64,000 bases of DNA from Sphingomonas gei. Its GTDB lineage: Bacteria > Pseudomonadota > Alphaproteobacteria > Sphingomonadales > Sphingomonadaceae. Of this stretch, positions 44,351 to 52,955 are shown piece after piece. The position numbers and the translations under genes were made by a program. How positions within the stretch are numbered: position 1 is the first letter of the stretch; each line of letters begins with the position of its first letter. Below the pieces are notes generated by a model. The model searched no databases and was not told the origin of the DNA. It worked only from the letters and a program-made list of their open reading frames with translations. Location: assembly GCF_004792685.1 (NCBI RefSeq), contig NZ_SRXT01000005.1, forward strand, positions 186,001-250,000, in the 5' to 3' direction.

Positions 44351-45264
44351 GCCGCCTGCTCCAGCGCTTCGGCGCCGACGATCTTGACGAACGCGTCGTG
44401 CAATCCCGGCCGCTCGATCGACAGCCCCGAAATGCCATAGCCGGCGTCGATCAGCCGGACGAGCAATGCCTCGATCCCCTCGGGAGGCACCGTGAAGCGC
44501 CAGCTGCCATTCTCGCGCTCGGCATCGGCGGGCAGCAGCGCGCCGGCGGTGTCGGCATGGTGGTGCGGGGTATAATGCGCCTTGAGCGGCAGCAGCGCGC
44601 GGGCTTCGTCGACGGTGCCTGCGAACTTCACCACGCCGCCGGCGATAATCGACAGATAGTCGCACAGCCGCTCGGCATGCGCCATGACGTGGGTCGAGAA
44701 CAGGATCGTCGCGCCGCGGTCGCGCTGGGCGCGGATCAGCTTTTCGAGCCGCTCCTGATTGACCGGGTCGAGCCCGGAGAACGGCTCGTCGAGCACCAGC
44801 AATTCGGGCTCGTGGACCACCGAGCCGAGCAACTGGACGAGCTGCGCCATGCCCTTGGAGAGCTTGCGAATCTTGTCGTCGGCGGCGTGGCCGAGACCTG
44901 CCGCCTCGAGCAATTCGCCGGCGCGCTTGCGGCCGATGCTCCAGGGCAGCCCGCGCAGTGCGCCCATGAAGGCGATCGCCTCGCGGCACTTCATGTTGGG
45001 ATAGAGCCCGCGCTCCTCGGGGAGATAGCCGACCCGGTCACTGGCGTCGCGCGGCGCGCTTTGCCCGAGCAGCATCCGCGCGCCTTCGTCGGGCTCGATG
45101 ATGCCGAGCAGCATGCGGAGCGTCGTGGTCTTGCCCGCGCCGTTGGGGCCGAGCACGCCGTAGATCAGCCCCTTGGGCACGGCGATGCTGACTCCGTCGA
45201 CGGCCCGCCGATCGCCGAAGCGCTTGACGAGGCCGGTGGCGCTCACGGCCAGATCGCTGCTCAA
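44347..45264 (-). CDS. ABC exporter ATPase (NatA-like)
   Basis: A 305-residue ATP-binding subunit: Walker A GPNGAGKTTTLRMLLG near residue 40, Q loop VGYLPEERGLYPNMK, signature KLSKGMAQLVQLLGS, Walker B LLVLDEPFSGLDPVN and H loop FSTHVMAHAE, then a C-terminal accessory domain. No ATG fits; TTG at 45264 with GGAGG seven bases upstream is the best start. Divergent from queG. Confidence 0.9.
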   Translation of the reverse strand: MSSDLAVSATGLVKRFGDRRAVDGVSIAVPKGLIYGVLGPNGAGKTTTLRMLLGIIEPDEGARMLLGQSAPRDASDRVGYLPEERGLYPNMKCREAIAFMGALRGLPWSIGRKRAGELLEAAGLGHAADDKIRKLSKGMAQLVQLLGSVVHEPELLVLDEPFSGLDPVNQERLEKLIRAQRDRGATILFSTHVMAHAERLCDYLSIIAGGVVKFAGTVDEARALLPLKAHYTPHHHADTAGALLPADAERENGSWRFTVPPEGIEALLVRLIDAGYGISGLSIERPGLHDAFVKIVGAEALEQAA

Positions 45265-45303
45265 ACTAATGTCCTCCGTTGCGCTTCGTGGTAGCGGGTC
45301 CGC

Positions 45304-46377
45304 GTGCGCCAAGACAAGCCACTCGAACAAAGGATCAAGGAGAAGGCGGCCGAAATCGGCTTTGCCGACTGCGGGATCGCGCGCGCGGATGCCGCGCCGG
45401 CGGCGGGCGTGCGGCTGCGCCAGTGGCTGGCCGAAGGCGCGCACGGCTCGATGATCTGGATGGAGGAGCGGGCGCATCACCGCGCGAGCCCCGCCGCGCT
45501 CTGGCCCGAAGTGCGCAGCGTGATCGCGCTCGGGATGAGCTATGCGCCCGCGGTCGATCCGCTGGCGCTGGCGGGGGAAGGCGAGACCGGACGGATCTCG
45601 GTCTATGCGCAAGGCGGCGATTATCACGATCTGATCAAGCGGAGGCTCAAGGAGCTGGCGCGCTGGCTGGTCGGGGTGGCGCCGGGGGCCGACGTCAAGG
45701 TGTTCGTCGATACCGCGCCGGTGATGGAGAAGCCGCTGTCCGAAGCGGCCGGGCTCGGCTGGCAGGGCAAGCACACCAATCTGGTCAGCCGCAGCCATGG
45801 CAGCTGGCTGTTCCTCGGCGCAATCTACACCACGCTCGATCTGGCGCCCGACCTTGCCCAACAGAGTACTTGCGGCAGCTGCAACGCGTGCCAAACGGCA
45901 TGCCCGACCGACGCCTTTCCGGCGCCGTACCGGCTCGATGCGCGGCGCTGCATCTCGTATCTGACGATCGAGCACAAAGGCCCGATCCCGCTCGAATTCC
46001 GCGCGAGCATGGGCAACCGCATCTATGGCTGCGACGATTGCCTTGCGGTGTGCCCGTGGAACAAGTTCGCCGCGGCGGCACAGGCGAACCTGGCCTTCGC
46101 CCCGCGCGCCGAGCTCACCGCGCCGGCGCTGGCCGACCTGCTGGCGCTCGACGATGCGGGGTTTCGCGAGGTTTTCGCCGGTTCGCCGATCAAGCGCATC
46201 GGGCGGGACCGAATGGTGCGCAATTGCCTGATCGCGGCGGGGAATAGCGGCAGCGCGGCGCTGGTGGCGCCGGTGCGCGCGCTGCTCGGCGATCCCGACG
46301 AAGTGATCCGCGAGGCGGCGGAGTGGGCGCTGGGACGGCTTGAGGGGCAAGCGTTTCCACAACTCCGTTCGCCCTGA
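45304..46377 (+). CDS. queG: Epoxyqueuosine reductase
   Basis: Last step of queuosine synthesis on tRNA; cobalamin and iron-sulfur enzyme. 357 residues: [21 protein letters not shown], ferredoxin motifs [15 protein letters not shown] near 200 and [13 protein letters not shown] near 250, then a HEAT-like C-terminus ([24 protein letters not shown]). GTG start at 45304. The final residues (QLRSP and the stop) are encoded inside a palindromic repeat beginning at 46364. Confidence 0.93.
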   Translation: MRQDKPLEQRIKEKAAEIGFADCGIARADAAPAAGVRLRQWLAEGAHGSMIWMEERAHHRASPAALWPEVRSVIALGMSYAPAVDPLALAGEGETGRISVYAQGGDYHDLIKRRLKELARWLVGVAPGADVKVFVDTAPVMEKPLSEAAGLGWQGKHTNLVSRSHGSWLFLGAIYTTLDLAPDLAQQSTCGSCNACQTACPTDAFPAPYRLDARRCISYLTIEHKGPIPLEFRASMGNRIYGCDDCLAVCPWNKFAAAAQANLAFAPRAELTAPALADLLALDDAGFREVFAGSPIKRIGRDRMVRNCLIAAGNSGSAALVAPVRALLGDPDEVIREAAEWALGRLEGQAFPQLRSP

Positions 46378-46450
46378 GCCTGTCGAAGGGCCGCTCTTCT
46401 TTCTTCGGCCCGCAGAAGAACGGTGCTTCGACAAGCTCAGCACGAACGGA
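46364..46450. repeat. REP-like repeat, CTGAGCCTGTCGAAG family
   Basis: Arms CCGTTCGCCCTGAGCCTGTC and CTTCGACAAGCTCAGCACGA, inverted. The queG stop codon lies inside the left arm (TGA of CCCTGAGCC). Confidence 0.85.
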
Positions 46451-46470
46451 ATTGAAATTTCACACCCGCA

Positions 46471-46842
46471 TCACCGCTCCGCCCGCCGCGCCGCCAATGC
46501 CGCAAGGCAGCTCGCCTGGTCTATCGGGCTGCCGTCGCGCTGGCGGGTGTCGAGATAGGTCACCACGGGTTCGCCGCGGCCCTTGGCCGGCGGATAGAGA
46601 TAGGCGTCGAGCACGCAGATCGGCCCGGCGAACTGGAGCTTGCGCGCCGGTCCTTCGGTCGCGTCGAGCGCGGGCTGGCCGAATTGCGCGATCAGCCGCG
46701 GCGCGGTCTGGCCCTTGACCGCGAGCACGCTCGCGGGTGCGGCCGAGGGCACCGGAACATAGGCCGCGGGGCGCGCTTCGGGAATCATCTCGCCGCCGCA
46801 TCCGCCCAGCGCCACTGCGCACGCCAAAACCCAGAACCTCAT
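46471..46842 (-). CDS. Small lipoprotein of unknown function
   Basis: A 123-residue protein beginning MRFWVLACAVALGGCGGEMI, a lipoprotein signal with cysteine near residue 15. A conserved-looking core, APRLIAQFGQPALDATEGPA with LQFAGPICVLDAYLYPP, resembles small outer-membrane SmpA/OmlA-like folds but is not assigned. Start overlaps the EI24 stop (ATGA). Confidence 0.65.
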   Translation of the reverse strand: MRFWVLACAVALGGCGGEMIPEARPAAYVPVPSAAPASVLAVKGQTAPRLIAQFGQPALDATEGPARKLQFAGPICVLDAYLYPPAKGRGEPVVTYLDTRQRDGSPIDQASCLAALAARRAER

Positions 46843-47531
46843 GTGCGTCTCCCGCGGTGGAATGCATGCGTCGCCAGCGCCGCGCCGAGCACCGGCGCCA
46901 CCAGGTTGACCAAAGGCACCAAGAACAGTCCCGTTCCGATCGCGCCCAGCCCGAAGCGGCGAAGCCGGGTGCCGCGCCGCCAGTCGGCGAGCTGCGCATA
47001 GGGCATGTGTCGCGCCGCGACCATGTCACCGAGATCGCGCCCGAGCAGCCAGGCATTGACTGCGAAGAAAGCGAATGCGGTGCCCACCCCGGTTACCAGC
47101 AGCATCAGATAGAGCGGCGAGAGCAGCAGGTTGAATCCGATCGTCCGCGCCGCCGAGCCCACGCCCATCGTGATCGACCGCCCGAGCGGCACGTCGCGCG
47201 CCGCGGCATGGGCTTGCGGGTAATGCTTCGCCTCGACCGCGGCGACGACTTCGTCGGCGAAGATCCCGACCACCGCCACTGCGACCGCGCGGAACAGCAG
47301 CCACCAGCCGAGCGCGAGCAGCAACAACGCCGCGGCGTCGGCGAGCATGCCTGCTTTACTGCCGAGCCCCATCCATTCGTTGGCGAAGCCCGCCAGCCGG
47401 TCCATCGCGACCCAGAGGCCGAAGCCGAACCCAAGGAAGAGCAACAAAGTCAGCGCCAGCGACTTGACGAGGACCAGCAAGATCGGCCGGTCGAACAATT
47501 GCCCGAGCGCGAGGAGAAGACCCTGGATCAT
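46839..47531 (-). CDS. EI24-domain (CysZ-like) membrane protein
   Basis: A 230-residue membrane protein with about four to six helices; DRPILLVLVKSLALTLLLF at the N-terminus, a central VGIFADEVVAAVEAKHYP with LGRSITMGVGSAARTIGFNLL, and ALATHAFHR at the end fit the EI24/CysZ family. CysZ imports sulfate in gammaproteobacteria; sphingomonad relatives are uncharacterised. Coupled to the lipoprotein gene downstream. Confidence 0.8.
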   Translation of the reverse strand: MIQGLLLALGQLFDRPILLVLVKSLALTLLLFLGFGFGLWVAMDRLAGFANEWMGLGSKAGMLADAAALLLLALGWWLLFRAVAVAVVGIFADEVVAAVEAKHYPQAHAAARDVPLGRSITMGVGSAARTIGFNLLLSPLYLMLLVTGVGTAFAFFAVNAWLLGRDLGDMVAARHMPYAQLADWRRGTRLRRFGLGAIGTGLFLVPLVNLVAPVLGAALATHAFHRGRRT

Positions 47532-47589
47532 TGCGCTATGCTTTGCCCCCCACTAGGGCGTCGGCGCAACCCTGTCGGAGCTTTCAACC

Positions 47590-48597
47590 TTGACCATCAC
47601 CCATGACGTCGTCGCGATCGGCAACGCAATTGTCGATATCCTCGCCCAGGCCGAGGACAGCTTCATCGAGGAGATCGGCGTCGCCAAGGGCTCGATGCAG
47701 TTGATGTTCTCGCCCGAAGAGGCCGACACGCTCTACGCCAAGATGGGCCCGGGCCGCGAAGTTTCGGGCGGTTCGGCGGCGAACACCGTGGCGGGGATCG
47801 CCGCGCTCGGCGGCAAATGCGCGTTCATCGGCCAGGTCGCCGACGATCAGCTCGGCACTGTCTTCGCGCATGACATCCGGGCGGCGGGAGTCGATTTCGA
47901 CACGCCGGTGCGCTCCGGCCAGCCGACCACCGCGCGCTGCCTGATCTTCGTCACGCCCGATGGCCAGCGCACCATGAACACCTTCCTCGGCGCCTCGCAA
48001 TTCCTCCCCGCCACTGCGCTGGACGAAGACCTGATCGCCGGCGGCGCGATCCTTTATCTCGAAGGCTATCTGTGGGATCCGGAAGAGCCGCGCGCTGCGA
48101 TGCGCAAGGCGATCGACATCGCCCGCGCGAACGGCCGCAAGGTCGCCTTCACGCTTTCCGACGTGTTCTGCATCTCGCGCCACGGCGGCGACTTCCGCAA
48201 GCTGATCGAGGACGGGCTGATCGACATCCTGTTCGCCAATGAGAGCGAGCTGCTCGCTTTGTGCGAGCATGAGGATTTCGAATCGGCGGTTCAGCACATC
48301 CACGGCAAGGTGCCCTTGCTCGTCGTCACGCGCAGCGAGCAGGGTGCGATGGCGCTGCAGGGCTCGGAGCGAGTCGAGGTTCCCGCCGAGCCGATCGCCA
48401 GGCTGGTCGACACCACCGGCGCGGGCGACATGTTCGCCGCCGGTTTCCTGTTCGGCCAGGCGCAGGGCCGCGGGCTCGAGGAGTCGCTGCGGCTCGGCGC
48501 GATCTGCGCGGCGGAGATCATCCAGCATTATGGTGCGCGCGCCGAAGCGGATCTCGCGAAGCTGGCACGCGAATCGGCGGATCGCGCCGCCGGCTGA
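47590..48597 (+). CDS. PfkB-family kinase, probable adenosine kinase
   Basis: A 335-residue ribokinase-fold kinase from TTG at 47590. VSGGSAANTVAGIAALGGK near residue 58 is the substrate region, ANESELLALCEHED the middle, and DTTGAGDMFAAGFLFGQAQG near 278 the anion hole and catalytic aspartate. The N-terminal GNAIVDILAQ pattern fits alphaproteobacterial adenosine kinases annotated in purine salvage. Sugar kinase activity is an alternative. Confidence 0.85.
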   Translation: MTITHDVVAIGNAIVDILAQAEDSFIEEIGVAKGSMQLMFSPEEADTLYAKMGPGREVSGGSAANTVAGIAALGGKCAFIGQVADDQLGTVFAHDIRAAGVDFDTPVRSGQPTTARCLIFVTPDGQRTMNTFLGASQFLPATALDEDLIAGGAILYLEGYLWDPEEPRAAMRKAIDIARANGRKVAFTLSDVFCISRHGGDFRKLIEDGLIDILFANESELLALCEHEDFESAVQHIHGKVPLLVVTRSEQGAMALQGSERVEVPAEPIARLVDTTGAGDMFAAGFLFGQAQGRGLEESLRLGAICAAEIIQHYGARAEADLAKLARESADRAAG

Positions 48598-48604
48598 CCG
48601 CGCA

Positions 48605-48626
48605 CCCCTCCCGCAAGCGGGAGGGG
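48605..48626. repeat. Hairpin after the PfkB-family kinase
   Basis: CCCCTCCCGC (48605-48614) and GCGGGAGGGG (48617-48626) form a near-perfect stem with a two-base loop. No T-run follows, so it is either a half copy of the CCCTCCC-type repeats or a weak terminator. Confidence 0.6.
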
Positions 48627-48749
48627 GTCGCTTCGGCTAGGTTTGCAGGTCCAAGAGGCAGCTCTGATGGTTGCAGCACAATCTCGGACAAACGCGCGCC
48701 TTAAGTTCTGCGTAACATAGCTTATGTTAGTCCGGCCCCGGGGAAGATT

Positions 48750-49988
48750 TTGCCGAGGCCCGATTTGCTGCGACGGATACCGCCCAGCCAGGTGAAGATG
48801 GGGATGTACATCCACGGGTTCGAAGGCTCGTGGTTCAGCCATCCCTTCTGGCGCACGCGTTTCCTGCTCGAACGTCCCGAAGATCTCGCCGCGGTGCTCG
48901 CCAGCGAAGTCCAGGCGGTGGTGATCGATGTCGAGCGCGGTCTGCCGCCGTCGACCTCCGCGCCGGGCGCCGTTCCTCGGGCATCGCCCCGTCCGGCACC
49001 CGCCGCCGCCGTGCCGGTCGCGCCCCGCGACACGATGAAGACCGATCGCGAGCGCGCCAAGAAGACGATCGGCCGCGCCAAGCGCGCCATGAAAGGCGTG
49101 TTCGACGGCGCGCGGCTGGGCCAGCCGGTAAGTACCGCCGCGGTGACGTCGCTGGTCGAGGACATTTCCGAGGCAGTCGATCGCAACCCGGCGATGTTCA
49201 TCGACATGACTCGCCTCAAGTCGAAGGACGAATATACCTATCTCCACTCGGTTTCGGTCTGCGCGCTGATGGTCAATCTTGCCCGTCAGCTCGGGCTGGA
49301 CGAACCGACCATTCGCTCGATGGGGCTCGCGGGCCTGCTCCACGACGTCGGCAAGATGACCGTTCCCGACGCGATCCTCAACAAACCCGGCCCGCTCGAC
49401 GATGCCGAGTTCGCGCTGATGCGCATGCACCCCCAACACGGGCACGCCATGCTAGAGAACGGAGAGGGCGTGACGCAGGAAGTGCTCGACGTCAGCCTGC
49501 TCCATCACGAGAAGATCGACGGATCGGGCTATCCCTTCGGCCTGACGGGCGACGCGATCAGCCTCGCCGCGCGGATGGGAGCGATCTGCGACGTCTACGA
49601 CGCACTCACTTCGGACCGCGCCTACAAACAGGGCTGGACGCCGCTCCGCGCGGCGACCGAGATGCATGGCTGGGAAGGGCATTTCGATCGCGAACTATTG
49701 TTCAAATTCTTCCGCAGCATCGGCGTGGTGCCCACTGGCCTGCTGGTGCGGATGCGGTCGAACCGGCTCGGCATCGTGTTGCCGGATGGCAACAAGGAAA
49801 CCCGCAGCAAGGTCCGCATCTTCCATTGCGCGCTCGAACGCACGCCGCTCACGCTGGAGGACGTGTTCCTGTTCGGCTCGGGCGGCAGCGACCATATCGT
49901 CGGTGAGGAGGACCCGGTGCGCTGGGGCTTTGCCAACTGGCAAGCGCTTTCGGAAAAGCTGGCCGCGGGCGGCGCCGCACGCCCTTAG
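48750..49988 (+). CDS. DUF3391 + HD-GYP domain protein, probable c-di-GMP phosphodiesterase
   Basis: A 412-residue protein. Residues 8-95 resemble DUF3391 (SQVKMGMYIHGFEGSWFSHP); after a proline/alanine linker and a basic helix comes an HD-GYP domain: SLHSVSVCAL, LLHDVGKMTVPDAILNKPG (HD), MRMHPQHGHAML, LLHHEKIDGSGYPFGL (GYP) and DVYDALTSDRAYK. These residues are complete, so it should hydrolyse c-di-GMP. Initiates at TTG 48750 close behind GGGGAAG. Convergent with the membrane protein gene by four bases. Confidence 0.88.
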   Translation: MPRPDLLRRIPPSQVKMGMYIHGFEGSWFSHPFWRTRFLLERPEDLAAVLASEVQAVVIDVERGLPPSTSAPGAVPRASPRPAPAAAVPVAPRDTMKTDRERAKKTIGRAKRAMKGVFDGARLGQPVSTAAVTSLVEDISEAVDRNPAMFIDMTRLKSKDEYTYLHSVSVCALMVNLARQLGLDEPTIRSMGLAGLLHDVGKMTVPDAILNKPGPLDDAEFALMRMHPQHGHAMLENGEGVTQEVLDVSLLHHEKIDGSGYPFGLTGDAISLAARMGAICDVYDALTSDRAYKQGWTPLRAATEMHGWEGHFDRELLFKFFRSIGVVPTGLLVRMRSNRLGIVLPDGNKETRSKVRIFHCALERTPLTLEDVFLFGSGGSDHIVGEEDPVRWGFANWQALSEKLAAGGAARP

Positions 49989-50359
49989 GCGGCCTCTGCG
50001 TTGCTTCGCGGCGCCAGGCAGTAACCGAGCGTTACCAACATTCCTGCCGCCACCGCGCCGCACCCGCCGATGATCGCCACTTGGATCGGTGCGAACGCGA
50101 ATAACCCGACATAGACGAGTCCGCTCAACACCATCGCCCAGCTCGCAACCCGCCGTGCCCGACGCGCCCCGGCGTTCGGGAGGAAGGTCTTCGGCATTCG
50201 ATTGCCGTACCAGGCGATCCAGATTCCGTTGATGCCGATGACCAGCCTGATGACCATCTCCTGGTCGATATAGCCCAGTCGGCGCGCGAAGCTCGCACCG
50301 AGCGCCAGCGCGATGATGCCGCCCGCCCAGGCGAGGCTCCGGATCAATTCCTTGTTCAT
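49985..50359 (-). CDS. Membrane protein paired with an ArsR-family repressor
   Basis: A 124-residue protein with about four membrane helices (SLAWAGGIIALALGASFA, MVIRLVIGINGIWIAWYGN, ASWAMVLSGLVYVGLFAF, AIIGGCGAVAAGMLVTLGY). IGINGIWIAWYGNRMPKTF loosely recalls the SdpI-type G-N-x-M-P-K motif. Its start overlaps the regulator stop (ATGA). By analogy with SdpR-SdpI the repressor may control it, but this is weak inference. Confidence 0.6.
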   Translation of the reverse strand: MNKELIRSLAWAGGIIALALGASFARRLGYIDQEMVIRLVIGINGIWIAWYGNRMPKTFLPNAGARRARRVASWAMVLSGLVYVGLFAFAPIQVAIIGGCGAVAAGMLVTLGYCLAPRSNAEAA

Positions 50360-50652
50360 CGTGCAGTCTCCCGCTTGGGCTCCGGCGCCTCCGCGCCGAG
50401 GCCGAATGAATCGACGAAGCCGAGCAGCGCCTCTTCGAGCACCGAGAGCCTCAAATGATAGAGGACGGATTTGCCGGCCTTCTCGGCATGGACCAGATCG
50501 GCTTCCTTCAGCACGGCGAAGTGCGCCGACATGGTCGGCTTGGAGACGTCGAACTGGTTGCTGAGCTCCCCCGCGCTCATCGGCCCCTTGCGCAGGAGTT
50601 GCAGCACCCGGCGGCGGGTGGGATCGGAAAGGGCTTTGAACACCTGGCTCAT
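50356..50652 (-). CDS. ArsR-family winged-helix repressor (SdpR-like)
   Basis: A 98-residue regulator: FKALSDPTRRRVLQLLRKG, the DNA-reading helix ELSNQFDVSKPTMSAHFAVL and the wing LVHAEKAGKSVLYHL. No metal-binding cysteine pair is present, which matches the autorepressor SdpR group instead of metal sensors. A palindrome lies in its promoter. Co-translated with the membrane protein downstream. Confidence 0.88.
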   Translation of the reverse strand: MSQVFKALSDPTRRRVLQLLRKGPMSAGELSNQFDVSKPTMSAHFAVLKEADLVHAEKAGKSVLYHLRLSVLEEALLGFVDSFGLGAEAPEPKRETAR

Positions 50653-50659
50653 GATATGA

Positions 50660-50687
50660 TGATTAGCTAATCGTCTAACTATGTCAA
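50660..50687 (-). promoter_or_regulatory. Promoter with overlapping operator for the ArsR-family operon
   Basis: On the reverse strand TTGACA (50687-50682) and TAATCA (50665-50660) are separated by 16 bases, a good -35/-10 pair just ahead of the ATG at 50652. A perfect 12-base palindrome GATTAGCTAATC (50661-50672) overlaps the -10 box, the expected place for an autoregulatory site. A reverse-strand initiation point near 50653 would leave little or no leader. Confidence 0.55.
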
Positions 50688-50722
50688 GTGGCGATGATGG
50701 GCCGGCCGATCACCTTCTCAGT

Positions 50723-50743
50723 TGCAAACGGTTCTTATTAGCA
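50723..50743 (+). promoter_or_regulatory. Possible iron-response dyad upstream of the receptor gene
   Basis: TGCAAA (50723-50728) and TTAGCA (50738-50743) form an imperfect 21-base dyad in an AT-rich patch about 50 bases ahead of the receptor start. Its layout resembles Fur-type boxes of alphaproteobacteria. The match is loose. Confidence 0.3.
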
Positions 50744-50794
50744 TTAGTGGCCCGCGTGTCGCCGGATGCGGCGAGTAACCAATGGGGGATCAAG

Positions 50795-52933
50795 TTGACG
50801 AAGCGCACTCTCTGCCTGGGCGTGGCACTCGCCGCGCTGGCATCGCCCGCATTCGCGCAGACGGCTGACGAAGCGGAATCGAGTGATGAGATCGTCGTCA
50901 GCGGCCGCTATACGATCCCGGACAAGATCGACACCGCGACGGGGCTTGGCCTCACCGTGCGCGAGACGCCGCAATCGGTGAGCATCGTCACCGCGCAGCG
51001 CATCCTCGACCAGAATCTGATCAGCGTCGCCGACGTGATCGAGAACGGCGTGGGCGTGACGGTCAACGAAGTCGATGACGTGCGTAATTCCTTTTATGCG
51101 CGCGGTTTCGAGATCCGAAACACCCAGATCGACGGCGTGCCGGCAGCCTGGACGCTGGCCGGCGCGAACGGTGAGACCAATATGGACGTCTCGATCTACG
51201 AGCGCGTCGAAATCGTGCGCGGCGCAACCGGGCTGCTCTCGGGCGCCGGCGATCCGTCGGCATCGGTCAACCTCGTCCGCAAACATGCCGACGCCACCGA
51301 ATGGGGCGGCTATGTCAGCGGCTCCTATGGCAGCTGGGACACGATGCGCGCCTCGGCCGATATCGGCGGCGCGCTCACTTCGGATGGGCGCATCCGCGTC
51401 CGCGGCGTCGCGCGCTACGAGCAGGGCGAGAGCTATATCGACCTGTACGACAACAAGAAGTTCGTGCTGTACGGCGTGGTCGACGCCGATGTGACCGACA
51501 CCACGCTTGTCCGCGGCGGCATCAGCTATCAGCAGGGCCGGCCCGATGGTGCGCTGTGGGGCGCTTTGCCGACCTTCTATTCGGACGGCACCACCACCAA
51601 CCTCGAGCGCTCGCAGAGCACCGCCGCGCCGTGGACGCATTGGAACACGAGCAACCGCAACATCTTCGCGACCGTCCGGCAAGCGCTCGGCCCCGACTGG
51701 AGCGTCACGCTCAACTTCAACAGCCTGAAGAACGCGCAGCAGAGCGAATTGCTCTATCTCTACGGCGAAGTGAACAAGGCGACGGGAACGATCGCGTTCA
51801 GCAATCCGTACAAGGCCGATGGCGAGAGCCTGCAGACCAGCTTCGACGGGCAGATCAAGGGCGAAGTGAGCCTGTTCGGCCGCAAGCACGAAGTGGTGGT
51901 CGGCGCGCTGCGTAGCGTGCTCAACCGCTCGACCGACAATTATGTCGCTCCGCTTCCCTGGGCGAGCGACGTGCCGCTCGTCGGGCTTCCCGGCGCGACC
52001 TTCCCGGAGCCGGTCTGGGGCACCACGCCGGTGCGCAACGAGGAAGAGCGGATCGAGCAGACCGGCTATTATGGTGCGGTTCGCCTCAACCTCGCCGATC
52101 CGCTCAAGATCATCGCCGGCGGCCGCCTGGCCAGCTGGAAGCAGAAGGGCTTCGCTTGGAGCGGGCCGAGCGATTATGGGGATAGCGACGTGTTCATCCC
52201 CTATGTCGGCGCGCTGTACGACATCACGCCGAACCACCGGCTCTATGCGAGCTACACCAAGATCTTCCAGCCGCAGAACAGCCGCGACCGGAATTTGAAC
52301 CTGCTCGATCCGCTCGACGGAAAGGCGTATGAAATCGGCCTCAAAAGCGCGTTCTTCAACGAAGCGCTGCAGACTTCGGTAGCGCTGTTCCGCATCGAGC
52401 AGGACAATGTCGCCCAGGCCGACATCATCGTCACCCCGCCGGCGGGCGGCATCCCGCAGCAGACCTACGTCGCGGCGCAGGGCGTCACCAGCCAGGGCTT
52501 CGAAGTCGAGATCACCGGCCAGCCGCTGCCGGGCTGGAACATCAATTTCGGCTATAGCCAGTTCAAGGCCGAGGACCGCGACGACATCCCTGCCAATACT
52601 GATCAGCCGCGCCGGCTGATCAAGCTGTTCACCACCTATAATGTCGACCGCTTCACGATCGGCGGGGGCGTCAATTATCGCAGCAAGGCGTACACGCTGG
52701 GCACCAACCCGGTCCTGTCCACGCCGGCCAATCCGGTACCCTATGTCTTCCAGCAGGACGGCTACGCACTGGTCAATCTGATGGCGCGCTTCGCAGTGAC
52801 CGAGGCGTTCCAGCTCCAGGCCAATCTCGAGAACGCGCTCGACAAGACCTATTACAGCCAGGTCGGCTTCTTCAGCCAATATCGCTACGGCACGCCGCGC
52901 AACTTCACGGTGAGCGCCAACTACCGGTTCTGA
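50795..52933 (+). CDS. TonB-dependent siderophore receptor
   Basis: A 712-residue outer-membrane receptor. Signal peptide KRTLCLGVALAALASPAFAQ, a TonB-box-like DEIVVSGRY just after it, a plug domain (TVRETPQSVSIVTAQRILDQ, ARGFEIRNTQIDGVP, IYERVEIVRGATGLLSGAGDPS) and a 22-strand barrel ending NFTVSANYRF. The PQSVSIVT and GAGDPSASVNLVRK features are typical of ferrichrome/pyoverdine-type receptors. Start taken at TTG 50795 with a GGGGGA site; the frame is open upstream. No Fe-siderophore ABC genes are adjacent. Confidence 0.92.
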   Translation: MTKRTLCLGVALAALASPAFAQTADEAESSDEIVVSGRYTIPDKIDTATGLGLTVRETPQSVSIVTAQRILDQNLISVADVIENGVGVTVNEVDDVRNSFYARGFEIRNTQIDGVPAAWTLAGANGETNMDVSIYERVEIVRGATGLLSGAGDPSASVNLVRKHADATEWGGYVSGSYGSWDTMRASADIGGALTSDGRIRVRGVARYEQGESYIDLYDNKKFVLYGVVDADVTDTTLVRGGISYQQGRPDGALWGALPTFYSDGTTTNLERSQSTAAPWTHWNTSNRNIFATVRQALGPDWSVTLNFNSLKNAQQSELLYLYGEVNKATGTIAFSNPYKADGESLQTSFDGQIKGEVSLFGRKHEVVVGALRSVLNRSTDNYVAPLPWASDVPLVGLPGATFPEPVWGTTPVRNEEERIEQTGYYGAVRLNLADPLKIIAGGRLASWKQKGFAWSGPSDYGDSDVFIPYVGALYDITPNHRLYASYTKIFQPQNSRDRNLNLLDPLDGKAYEIGLKSAFFNEALQTSVALFRIEQDNVAQADIIVTPPAGGIPQQTYVAAQGVTSQGFEVEITGQPLPGWNINFGYSQFKAEDRDDIPANTDQPRRLIKLFTTYNVDRFTIGGGVNYRSKAYTLGTNPVLSTPANPVPYVFQQDGYALVNLMARFAVTEAFQLQANLENALDKTYYSQVGFFSQYRYGTPRNFTVSANYRF

Positions 52934-52955
52934 GCCGTTTGCGGGTGGCGCGCGA

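Noticed and set aside
44347..46443. A reverse frame extending the ABC ATPase far upstream across queG
   Set aside because: Only the part after TTG 45264 has ATPase motifs; the rest lies opposite queG, which is well supported.
48605..48626. The hairpin after the adenosine kinase as a definite terminator
   Set aside because: The stem is good but no T-run follows and its sequence matches the CCCTCCC-type repeats, so it is listed as a repeat instead.
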